Source: Kiritimatiellota bacterium (GTDB taxonomy: Bacteria; Verrucomicrobiota; Kiritimatiellia; JAAZAB01). Taken from it: a DNA stretch of 15,637 nucleotides. The notes beneath the pieces are model-generated. The model ran no database searches and had not been told where the DNA came from. It saw only the letters and a list, made by a program, of their open reading frames with translations. The stretch spans positions 1-15,637 of the forward strand of contig VSJD01000135.1 of the NCBI GenBank assembly GCA_008636095.1, in the 5' to 3' direction. Of this stretch, positions 1 to 5,922 are shown piece by piece. The position numbers were made by a program, and so were the translations under genes. Numbering within the stretch: the stretch's first letter is position 1; each line of letters opens with the position of its first letter.

Positions 1-198
1 GTGGCGCGGGGCCAGGATGACGCGGCCGAGATCGAGCGGCGTCTGAAAAATGCCGGGGACGAAATGGCGGGTGCTTCGCGCTTTCAGTACCGGATTGTTA
101 ACGATTGCCTGGAGGACGCAGTGGCGCGCCTGCGGGATGTTGTGCTGAAAGAGAAGCAAACATCCAACGCTCAACGTCGAACGCCCAACGTCCAATGA
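1..198 (+). CDS. gmk: Guanylate kinase, C-terminal part (5' end outside window)
   Basis: The frame is open from base 1, and the encoded 65 residues match the C-terminal end of guanylate kinase, which phosphorylates GMP to GDP in the cytoplasm. The recognisable pieces are RGQDDAAEIERRL, the family's lid-to-C-terminal helix region (usually RG.D....I..RL), followed by a YRIVNDCLEDAV block (usually Y.vvNddle.Av). The GTG at base 1 is therefore an internal codon, not a start. The last ~14 residues (from about KQTSNAQ) have no counterpart in the family; they are encoded by a 7-nt tandem repeat (160-194) that runs into the stop codon. The gene lies 42 bp upstream of coaC on the same strand, a common bacterial arrangement (gmk, sometimes rpoZ, then coaBC). 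No rpoZ lies between them here. The assignment is secure; the unusual tail is directly visible. Confidence 0.9.
   Translation: MARGQDDAAEIERRLKNAGDEMAGASRFQYRIVNDCLEDAVARLRDVVLKEKQTSNAQRRTPNVQ
160..194 (+). repeat. Heptanucleotide tandem array (five units, consensus ACGYCCA)
   Basis: Five consecutive 7-nt units read acatcca, acgctca, acgtcga, acgccca and acgtcca. The array lies inside the last codons of gmk and supplies its non-conserved C-terminal tail. Two other unrelated arrays in the window (7407-7437 and 11970-11990) also have a 7-nt period. Confidence 0.85.
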
Positions 199-240
199 AA
201 GACGGATAGGACAGATCGGACAGATGGTAAAGCGAGGTGC

Positions 241-798
241 ATGATGGCTGATAACAAACATATTGTTCTGGGAGTGACCGGGTCAATTGCCGCCTACAAG
301 GCCGCCGAGCTGGCACGCCTGATGATTAAAAAAAACTGGGAGGTGTCGGTCGTCATGACCCAGGCGGCCACCCGGTTTGTCGGGGAACTGACCTTCCGCG
401 CCCTGACCCGCCGTCCCGTGGTGCTTGACATGTTCCAGGAAACCGAAACCTGGCGGCCGACGCATATCTCGCTGGCCGACTGGGCCAATGTGCTTGTGAT
501 TGCGCCCTGCACGGCCAACGTTATGGCCAAATTGGCGCACGGCCTGGCTGACGATGCCCTGAGTGCGACGGCGTTGGCCTGTCAGGCTCCGCTGGTGGTG
601 GCGCCGGCCATGAATGAAAAAATGTGGGATAATCCGGCCACCCAGGAAAATGTGCGCGTCCTGAAGTCGCGCGGCGCCGTGGTCGTGGATGTGGAACAGG
701 GTGAGTTGGCCTGTGGCTGTGAAGGCCGGGGCCGGCTGGCCGCGTTGGACACGATTATGGCGGCTGTGGAAGAGTGCCTGAAATCACGGCGGCGATAA
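241..798 (+). CDS. coaC: Phosphopantothenoylcysteine decarboxylase (CoaC), stand-alone
   Basis: This flavoprotein removes CO2 from 4'-phosphopantothenoyl-L-cysteine to give 4'-phosphopantetheine in CoA biosynthesis. At 185 aa it equals the N-terminal half of the usual CoaBC (Dfp) fusion. An N-terminal flavin-binding GVTGSIAAYKAAEL motif (residues 11-24) is followed by the active-site His75 in PTHISLADW, Asn125 in the PAMN motif, and Cys158 in GELACGCEGRGR. As I recall the E. coli Dfp numbering, all three catalytic positions coincide exactly. Tandem ATGs lie at 241 and 244; a GAGG at about 232-236 suits the second slightly better. The protein ends EECLKSRRR and stop, with no CoaB domain attached. 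The CoaB half lies 6.9 kb downstream, and a second copy of this gene's 3' end is at 7282-7374. It is predicted to be a complete, functional decarboxylase. Confidence 0.95.
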   Translation: MMADNKHIVLGVTGSIAAYKAAELARLMIKKNWEVSVVMTQAATRFVGELTFRALTRRPVVLDMFQETETWRPTHISLADWANVLVIAPCTANVMAKLAHGLADDALSATALACQAPLVVAPAMNEKMWDNPATQENVRVLKSRGAVVVDVEQGELACGCEGRGRLAALDTIMAAVEECLKSRRR

Positions 799-848
799 AA
801 ATGGGGCATGACATCTCTAAGGCGCTGTTAGCGAATAAACTATACAAC

Positions 849-991
849 AGAGCCTCTTGCAAAACTCCTACGGACGCGACGGAGCGCGTCCCTCCATTGC
901 CAAAACAGACCGATTTGGCTTTATTTTTGGAGGGCCATCCGGCGCATGCCGGATCGTAGCCGTCTTTTCCGTGAGTTTTGCAAGCGGCTCT
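849..991. repeat. 143-bp MITE-like element with terminal inverted repeats and nested hairpins
   Basis: The outer arms (849-867 and 973-991) are 19-bp inverted repeats with a single mismatch, beginning agagcctcttgcaaaactc. Inside are further hairpins: ggacgcg/cgcgtcc at about 871-890; ccctcca pairing with tggaggg (about 890-936) around a gccaaa/tttggc stem; and atccggc/gccggat at about 938-955. The whole can fold as a branched, cloverleaf-like structure. It has no coding capacity, so it would be a non-autonomous repeat or a structured RNA. No clear target-site duplication is seen. Confidence 0.75.
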
Positions 992-1056
992 ACATGCATC
1001 TTGTAAATGTTGTTTATTAACGCTACCTAAGTCCATGCACAGGAATTTTAATCCGG

Positions 1057-1177
1057 GTAGCCGCGCCGGTAACGGCGTGGACTCGTCTGGCAAGGCCGCC
1101 GAGCGAGATTCTTCCGGCCTGCCCACCATAGCCCCCGGGGCGACGGCAGGCGGCCACGGCGTCACCGCCGCGGCTAC
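1057..1177. repeat. Imperfect 23-bp inverted repeat element
   Basis: Left arm 1057-1079 (starting gtagccgcgcc) and right arm 1155-1177 (ending gccgcggctac) are inverted repeats with about four mismatches. A nested ggccgcc/ggcggcc pair and a gactc/gagtc pair lie around them. Its GC content is much higher than that of the AraC gene that begins 32 bp later. It is probably a second dispersed structured repeat. Confidence 0.6.
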
Positions 1178-1209
1178 AAGAGTCCGCCTGTTAGGGCGAT
1201 AAGTCCACC

Positions 1210-2091
1210 ATGAAACAGAACGAAAATAATTTTAAAACAACATTTTGGCCGTTGCGTGATGTTTTACCTTTTGTCAGGTATGCCGGCGCCGCCGAATTTC
1301 ATCCCGGCGGTAAATATCAAAACTCTCATATTGCGTTGGAAATATGTTATGTCGCTTCCGGCGCCGGGAGTTTCAAACAGGGCAAAAACGCTCGATTTGA
1401 TCTTGGGAAAGGAGATGTCTTTCTAATCAAGCCAAAGCGACGATTTGTTTTTCAGGCCGATTCCAAAGAAGGGCTGTCATCATATTTCTTGGGCATTGAT
1501 TTCGGAAAGCTCAGGAAAAAGGGCTCTTCTTTGTCGGCCGAAGAAGCCCAGCTGTTAACCTTTGAACGGATTTACCTTCAACATAACCAGCAGTCATTCA
1601 AGGACGGAATGAACGTTGGTTTGCTTTCAAAGAAACTTGTCGAGGAAATCAGCGAAAAGAGAACGGATTATCTTGTCCTGGCAAAAGGATATTGTCTGGA
1701 AATTTTATCACTTCTGGCGAGATCCATTCAGCGCGAAAAAATTGAGCAGGACAACAAACCATCCGGTAAAAATTACAAGGCGGTTGAAAAGACGCTGAAA
1801 TTTATCGAGGAAAACCATCAGCGGAAATTGTCTTTGGGCGATTTTGCGAAAAATGTTTTTTTAAGTCCGTACCATTTCAGCCGTATTTTCAAGACCTACA
1901 CGTCTCATTCCCCCATTAAATACTTAAATATGCACAGAATAGAAAAGGCCAAGGAGTTGTTGGCCGATGAAAGCCTGACTTTCGCCGATATCGCCGCCAG
2001 GGTCGGCTTCAACGATCCTTTCTATTTCAGCGCCATATTCAAGCGCATGGAAGGCTTTTCTCCGCTTCAATACAAGAAGCTTCTTCGATAA
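1210..2091 (+). CDS. AraC-family transcriptional regulator
   Basis: A 293-aa cytoplasmic DNA-binding regulator. Residues ~15-110 form an AraC-type cupin sensor domain; the segment around LEICYVASGAGSF and FDLGKGDVFLIKP is typical of the ligand-binding beta-barrel. Residues ~190-293 carry the two helix-turn-helix motifs of the AraC/XylS domain, including LSLGDFAKNVFLSPYHFSRI and, near the end, the signature IAARVGFNDPFYFSAIFKR. The protein ends 2-3 residues past the usual PLQYKK terminus, so it is full length. The DNA is AT-rich (one 60-base line counted at 40% G+C) compared with coaC and coaB. It lies upstream of, and on the same strand as, the DUF4861/UroD/Ldh2 genes, which it probably controls in response to a sugar-like or other small ligand. 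No good Shine-Dalgarno is seen before the ATG. Confidence 0.93.
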   Translation: MKQNENNFKTTFWPLRDVLPFVRYAGAAEFHPGGKYQNSHIALEICYVASGAGSFKQGKNARFDLGKGDVFLIKPKRRFVFQADSKEGLSSYFLGIDFGKLRKKGSSLSAEEAQLLTFERIYLQHNQQSFKDGMNVGLLSKKLVEEISEKRTDYLVLAKGYCLEILSLLARSIQREKIEQDNKPSGKNYKAVEKTLKFIEENHQRKLSLGDFAKNVFLSPYHFSRIFKTYTSHSPIKYLNMHRIEKAKELLADESLTFADIAARVGFNDPFYFSAIFKRMEGFSPLQYKKLLR

Positions 2092-2142
2092 AGACCCGCG
2101 CCAAAACAACCTTAAAGTCAATCCGGTCTGGTTATCATGCTT

Positions 2143-2170
2143 GCAATATAGAATTTCATTTCTATATTGC
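2143..2170. terminator. Perfect 11-bp hairpin downstream of AraC gene (terminator or operator)
   Basis: gcaatatagaa (2143-2153) and ttctatattgc (2160-2170) are perfect inverted repeats around a 6-nt loop, 51 bp after the AraC stop codon. The stem is AT-rich and no T-tract follows, which weakens a classical terminator reading. A binding site for a dimeric regulator is the alternative. Confidence 0.4.
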
Positions 2171-2335
2171 GCGCAAATTAAAGGAATAATCAGCCATTAG
2201 TCCATGCCGCTATCTTGAGTCTGTCTGACTGAGTCTACAAAGAAAGGCCGACATACTGACTTTTGCAACTTGCTCGACAGAATCAGTTTTAACCTCCTAA
2301 TCCCCCGGAACACAGACCGCAAGAATACACATGCG

Positions 2336-2370
2336 TTGAGCAAGATATCTCATGGCGTTTTTATGCTCAA
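2336..2370. promoter_or_regulatory. Hyphenated inverted repeat upstream of DUF4861 gene, candidate operator
   Basis: ttgagca (2336-2342) and tgctcaa (2364-2370) are perfect inverted repeats whose starts are 28 bp apart, ending 18 bp before the ATG at 2389. The position suits a regulator or mRNA hairpin controlling the DUF4861 gene; the short arms make chance possible. Confidence 0.3.
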
Positions 2371-2388
2371 TCAAATACATTTAAGTGC

Positions 2389-3492
2389 ATGAAGACATCC
2401 GTACTGCTTGTGTCCGTGACGTTAAAACTGACCAATCCTCTGTCATTCGACCGAGCGGCTGAACCGGTTGTTATCTCCCTGGATAATTTACCTGAGCTTC
2501 GCGCGGCGCTCACGCCCGCTCGTTCGGCGGTTGTCGCGCATGACGGTGATAAAATCCTTCCGGCCCAGGCGGACGATTTGGATGGCGATGGTATTTTTGA
2601 CGAACTGGTGTTTTTCGCCGATCTTTCCGCGCGCGAAACCCGGACCATAACCCTGATTGCCAACCCCAAACTTCCGCCGTCCACGGCGGAAAAGAAAACG
2701 GCGACAAACCCGAATGGCCCCGGCGGTTTTGGCTGGGAATCGAACCTTATCGCCTATCGAACATATTGCGGCAGAATTGACATTTTCGGAAAAAAGAAAG
2801 CCGCTCTTATATTGCATACCCCATTGGACCATTATCATCGGGAGGCGGATTGGGGAATGGACATTTTCTACATCGGCCCCTCCGTTGGTCTCGGCGGATT
2901 GCTGTTATGGGAGGGCAAGCGGGCCATTCCGGTTGTGAATGAAGCGGGTCAACCCGAGAAAGTGAAAATTACCAATCGCGTGATCGTGGATGGACCGTTG
3001 CGATCCGTCGTTGAGCTGAAGCTAAAGCTTCAAACCCCACAAGGCCAATTTGACCTGACACGGCGGCTGGCGATTTACGCGGACAACCCATACATGGAGG
3101 AACAGCTGACGATCACCGGCGGCAAGGGAAATGAAATCATCTACAGTCCCGGCCTTATTAAAATAGATAAAGGACAATTCGGGCAAGGGCAGGACGGGCT
3201 GACTTACATCTGGAATTGGGGCAACCAGAACCATCCCGATACAGCCGGCGCCGAAGAGATCAGCCTGGCATTGCTTGCGCCGAGCGCGAATGTCATCGGG
3301 ACCGACGCGACGGAGTTCGATCATATTTTACGTTGCAGAACGCAAAGCGGCGTCCCACAGCGGCAATACCTGGTTGCGGGCTGGTCAAAGGGCCTGCCGC
3401 AATACAAAACCGCCGGGAGCTGGAGCGCCTACATTGCCGCCCTCGCGCAACGCCTCGCCGCGCCGGTGCAATGGACGCGAGAGGAGAAATAA
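2389..3492 (+). CDS. DUF4861-like protein
   Basis: A 367-aa protein that I match, from memory of motifs, to the DUF4861 family, which often occurs in polysaccharide-degradation loci and has no settled general activity. The best signature is DDLDGDGIFDELVFFADL (residues ~62-79), an acidic calcium-loop-like motif characteristic of the family, followed by ARETRTITL. Later blocks (Y..Y.GRIDIFGKKK, LDHYHREADWGMDIFYIGPS, IVDGPLRSVVELKLK) look like beta-strand-rich core. The N-terminus has only a weak hydrophobic stretch (VLLVSVTL) and then goes straight into the domain, so a normal signal peptide is doubtful. The reading frame is open upstream to a stop at 2290 but offers no ATG, GTG or TTG, which fixes the start at 2389; the ribosome-binding site is weak. 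The UroD-like gene begins 25 bp after its stop, suggesting one transcript. Confidence 0.7.
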   Translation: MKTSVLLVSVTLKLTNPLSFDRAAEPVVISLDNLPELRAALTPARSAVVAHDGDKILPAQADDLDGDGIFDELVFFADLSARETRTITLIANPKLPPSTAEKKTATNPNGPGGFGWESNLIAYRTYCGRIDIFGKKKAALILHTPLDHYHREADWGMDIFYIGPSVGLGGLLLWEGKRAIPVVNEAGQPEKVKITNRVIVDGPLRSVVELKLKLQTPQGQFDLTRRLAIYADNPYMEEQLTITGGKGNEIIYSPGLIKIDKGQFGQGQDGLTYIWNWGNQNHPDTAGAEEISLALLAPSANVIGTDATEFDHILRCRTQSGVPQRQYLVAGWSKGLPQYKTAGSWSAYIAALAQRLAAPVQWTREEK

Positions 3493-3517
3493 AAAAATTT
3501 ATGAAAAGGAAAATCAA

Positions 3518-4600
3518 ATGAGTTACGCCACCGCCAAAGCCGCATTAAACCTGGGAATGACCGATAGAATCCCCTATTGGGGATGTCTCCCCTTCCAGAC
3601 GGATTTTCTTGGAAAATGTTCTGGAATGGATCCCTGCGCCGATCCGGTGCAAACGTCGTTGAAAGTCATAGAAAAATGCGGAATGTCGGCGGTTGGCGGC
3701 ATCTTTACCGATATCCCCAGGGAAGCGGAGCTACGGGAATCGGAGGCCGAATATGACAAGGAAAACAAAATAGGATATACAAGAAACTTGGGATGGGGAA
3801 AATCCACATGGCGTGAACATACCACCTTTAAGACAATAGAACAGGTGCTGGAATTCGACCCGACCGGATATGATACGAAAAACATTGATGATATAATCGC
3901 CGAATGCAAAAAGAGCATGGAGGACGCCGGGAACATGCAGAAAATTGTCGGGGAACGGGCGTGGTTAATCCCGCCGGCGGGATTCTATAATACGCTTTTT
4001 ATGTGGCCCATAGAATGTTTCGGCTGGGAGATGTTTTTAATGACCGCCGCGCAGGAACCCGAAAAATTCGGAAGACTTCTTGAGAAGTTCGCCCAAATTT
4101 CCCTGAAATATATTTCAGCCTGGGCCTCCTGCGCCAATATTGAATTATTCCAGAGTCACGACGACCTGGCTTCCACGAAGGGACCCATGTTAAACCCTGA
4201 ATGGTACAAGAAATATATTTTCCCCTTATACCCGCAAATATGGAAGCCCCTCAAGGACAAGGGAATAAAAATACTTTTCAGGGGCGACGGCAACATGGAC
4301 GAATTCACCGATGACCTCGTGAAATGCGGTGTTGACGGGTTCCATTTCCGGCGGGAGACGAACCTGAAACGTTTGGCGGAAAAATATGGGAAAGACAAGA
4401 TTATCGTGGGAAACATAAGCACACAGGTGCTCACCTTCAAGGGCAGGAAAGAGATAGAAGACGAAGTCAAAAGATGCGTCTTGGAAGCCGGCAACTGTCC
4501 CGGATATTTTCTTAACGTGGCCGGCGAGATACCCTATAATGTGCCGACGGAAAACATCGAATTTCTTTTTGAAGCGATAAAAAAATATGGAAGAAGATGA
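3518..4600 (+). CDS. Uroporphyrinogen decarboxylase-fold protein (MtaA/CmuA-like superfamily), function unknown
   Basis: A 360-aa protein of the UroD superfamily, which contains heme-pathway decarboxylases and corrinoid-linked methyltransferases such as MtaA and CmuA. Family blocks are visible: GMTDRIPYWG near the N-terminus, SHDDLAS with His214-Asp215-Asp216, NPEWYKKYIFPLYPQIW, GVDGFHF, IIVGNISTQVL, and a C-terminal NIEFLFEAIKKYG. It is too divergent to be HemE. At the position where related proteins usually have HSDGN this one has FRGDGN (Arg255), and the C-terminal glycine/cysteine block expected of zinc-binding MtaA-type enzymes reads NVAGEIPYNVP with no cysteine. Zinc-dependent thiol methylation is therefore doubtful. 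I chose ATG 3518, preceded by AAGGA at suitable spacing; the open frame back to 3275 overlaps the DUF4861 gene and resembles nothing. Confidence 0.85.
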   Translation: MSYATAKAALNLGMTDRIPYWGCLPFQTDFLGKCSGMDPCADPVQTSLKVIEKCGMSAVGGIFTDIPREAELRESEAEYDKENKIGYTRNLGWGKSTWREHTTFKTIEQVLEFDPTGYDTKNIDDIIAECKKSMEDAGNMQKIVGERAWLIPPAGFYNTLFMWPIECFGWEMFLMTAAQEPEKFGRLLEKFAQISLKYISAWASCANIELFQSHDDLASTKGPMLNPEWYKKYIFPLYPQIWKPLKDKGIKILFRGDGNMDEFTDDLVKCGVDGFHFRRETNLKRLAEKYGKDKIIVGNISTQVLTFKGRKEIEDEVKRCVLEAGNCPGYFLNVAGEIPYNVPTENIEFLFEAIKKYGRR

Positions 4601-4635
4601 TCATAGATAAGGTTCACAAAAAGGGACAACAATTC

Positions 4636-4713
4636 TGTCATCCTGAGCATAGCGAAGGATCTCGGGCATATTTATCGATACGGCTGAGATTTCTCGCTAC
4701 GCTCGGAATGACA
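4636..4713. repeat. REP-like inverted repeat
   Basis: Arms at 4636-4663 (starting tgtcatcctgagcat) and 4686-4713 (ending gctcggaatgaca) are 28-nt imperfect inverted repeats. The wording (gtcat.ctgagc.agcga..gatctc) belongs to a palindrome type dispersed in many environmental bacterial genomes. It sits between the UroD-like and Ldh2 genes and could stabilise mRNA or attenuate transcription between them. Confidence 0.75.
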
Positions 4714-4729
4714 ATGTTGACCATGCAAT

Positions 4730-4743
4730 ATTGAAATTTCAAT
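4730..4743. promoter_or_regulatory. Perfect 14-bp palindrome next to the Ldh2 ribosome-binding site
   Basis: attgaaa/tttcaat is perfectly palindromic and ends just before AAGGAGG (4746-4752), the Shine-Dalgarno of the Ldh2 gene. An 11-bp direct repeat, catgcaatatt, occurs at 4722-4732 and again across the start codon at 4758-4768. The arrangement could be a regulator site or could mask the ribosome-binding site; there is no direct proof. Confidence 0.3.
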
Positions 4744-4759
4744 TCAAGGAGGCGCAAAC

Positions 4760-5788
4760 ATGCAATATTTCAATTATGACAAATTATTTGATTTTGGAGT
4801 GCGATTGTTAACCGGCAAGGGGGTTCCCAAGTCGAAAGCCGAATATATCTCCGGGATTGTGGTTGATACCGAAGCTATCGGCATAACAACCCATGGCGTG
4901 GCCGCTTTTCAGTTTTTCGACAATGAAGTGGGGGTGAATATTGACCCGAAAGCGGCCCCGAAAATAATCAAGGAAAAGGACGCCACCGCTCTTATTGACG
5001 GAAACAGCGCCTTCGGCCAGTTGTCAATGAAGCTGGCGAAGGAGTTGGCCGTTAAAAAGGCGAAGAAAAGCGGTATCGCCATGATCGGCGTCAGGAACGG
5101 GTTCTGGCTCGGCGCATTGGCGACTCATTTGATTTCCCTGGTCGAACAGGGTTTCTTCGCCCAGCTTTGGGCCCAGAATTCCACCTGCAAGGATTGCGCG
5201 CCGTACGGGGGAATTGACCCAAGATTCTCAACCAATCCGGTCGCATTGGCGTTTCCGACAAATAAAGACCCGATGATCGCGGATATTTCCACCGCCGCCA
5301 TGTCAATGAGCAAGGTCAACCAATTGATAAGGGATGGCCGGAAAGCGGATGACAAATTATTTCTGGACAAGGACGGCAATCCCACCGATGATCCCAACGC
5401 ATTCCCAAAGGGTGGAACCATCCTGTTTTTCGGCGGGGACAAGCAGGGCTACAAAGGCTACGCCTTTTCATTATGGTGCGAGGCCCTCACTGCCATGGCG
5501 GGCGGCGACTGCAACAATCCCGGCGCAAAACCACGGCAATCGTTTAATTTGCTGGTAATTGATCCGGAGGCGTTTGCCGGGATGGATTATTACCAAAAAG
5601 AGATGAAACGTTTTATTGAACATGTGAAATCAAGCCGTGTAAGAAAGGGGTTTTCCGGGATAAGAATCCCGGGGGATAAAACGATAAGAAAATTAAACGA
5701 GGCGAAAAGCAAGGGTATTCCCCTCGGAGAATTCATGATCGAGAAACTAACCGCCGTGGCCGTAAAAAACAACTTGTCTTTTCCCTAA
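4760..5788 (+). CDS. Malate/L-lactate/ureidoglycolate dehydrogenase family (Ldh2) oxidoreductase
   Basis: A 342-aa protein of the Ldh_2 family of NAD(P)-dependent 2-hydroxyacid dehydrogenases (AllD, ComC, MdhM types), which lack a Rossmann fold. It has the usual length and strong landmarks: DTEAIGITTHGV with the conserved His45, ALIDGNSAFGQL, NPVALAFPT, MIADISTAAMS, GYKGYAFSLWCEALTAMAGG, and FSGIRIPG near the C-terminus. The substrate pocket diverges. The Arg and Tyr usually found shortly after THG are Ala49 and Phe53, and the HFG catalytic motif (normally NSNHFGAA) reads NGFWLGAL, putting Trp116 where the catalytic His belongs. It may reduce an unusual substrate or be repurposed. An excellent AAGGAGG lies 7 bp before the ATG. 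Its stop codon TAA (5786-5788) lies inside the first 127-bp repeat. Confidence 0.87.
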   Translation: MQYFNYDKLFDFGVRLLTGKGVPKSKAEYISGIVVDTEAIGITTHGVAAFQFFDNEVGVNIDPKAAPKIIKEKDATALIDGNSAFGQLSMKLAKELAVKKAKKSGIAMIGVRNGFWLGALATHLISLVEQGFFAQLWAQNSTCKDCAPYGGIDPRFSTNPVALAFPTNKDPMIADISTAAMSMSKVNQLIRDGRKADDKLFLDKDGNPTDDPNAFPKGGTILFFGGDKQGYKGYAFSLWCEALTAMAGGDCNNPGAKPRQSFNLLVIDPEAFAGMDYYQKEMKRFIEHVKSSRVRKGFSGIRIPGDKTIRKLNEAKSKGIPLGEFMIEKLTAVAVKNNLSFP

Positions 5789-5910
5789 CCTGACTTATTC
5801 ATGGAAACTTCGTTTTCATTCATAGTCACTTGCAAATCATGCAATTATGTCAATTGCATGATTTGCAAGTTTCGGCGCGGCGCGTTGCGCCTTGCTCAAG
5901 GTTAGCCCTG
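5784..5910 (+). repeat. 127-bp direct repeat, copy A (multi-hairpin, cassette-like)
   Basis: This copy is 97% identical to copy B at 6825-6951 (123 of 127 bases, no gaps) and in the same orientation. Its ends, ctaacct and aggttag, are inverted repeats. Inside are an imperfect hairpin (tgactt.../...agtca, with atggaaac facing gttttcat), a perfect 19-bp hairpin (acttgcaaatcatgcaatt and its complement, 5-nt loop, about 5828-5870), and ggcgc-gtt-gcgcc. The element begins within the Ldh2 stop codon and ends 12 bp before the MBL start codon. Confidence 0.9.
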
Positions 5911-5922
5911 TAAAGAAATTAA

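Larger units (their letters stand above)
799..1209. other. Intergenic region coaC-AraC, filled with inverted repeats
   Basis: These 411 bp hold no convincing gene. Short reading frames exist on both strands, but they run through palindromic DNA, resemble no family I know and lack ribosome-binding sites. The region contains two structured elements, 849-991 and 1057-1177, separated by an AT-rich stretch. It forms the left edge of the segment that separates coaC from coaB. Confidence 0.8.
2092..2388. other. Regulatory intergenic region between AraC and the DUF4861 gene
   Basis: These 297 bp contain no gene. They hold a perfect 11-bp hairpin shortly after the AraC stop (2143-2170) and a hyphenated 7-bp inverted repeat (2336-2370) just upstream of the next start codon. 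This is the natural place for the promoter and AraC operator of the downstream group, but I cannot assign clear -35/-10 boxes. Confidence 0.6.

Noticed and set aside
755..1202. Short open frames on both strands after coaC
   Set aside because: They coincide with the two inverted-repeat elements, overlap one another, and match no family.
3275..3517. N-terminal extension of the UroD-like open frame by 81 codons
   Set aside because: It lies wholly over the end of the DUF4861 gene in another frame, has no family similarity, and a better start with AAGGA exists at 3518.
4716..4722. A third attC-like core (gttgacc) upstream of the Ldh2 gene
   Set aside because: A 7-nt near-match is expected by chance, and none of the 127-bp repeat sequence accompanies it.
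5784..5910. tRNA or tRNA-like gene suggested by the cloverleaf fold
   Set aside because: No TPsiC or anticodon-arm sequence pattern, wrong stem lengths, and the stems are far longer than in tRNA.
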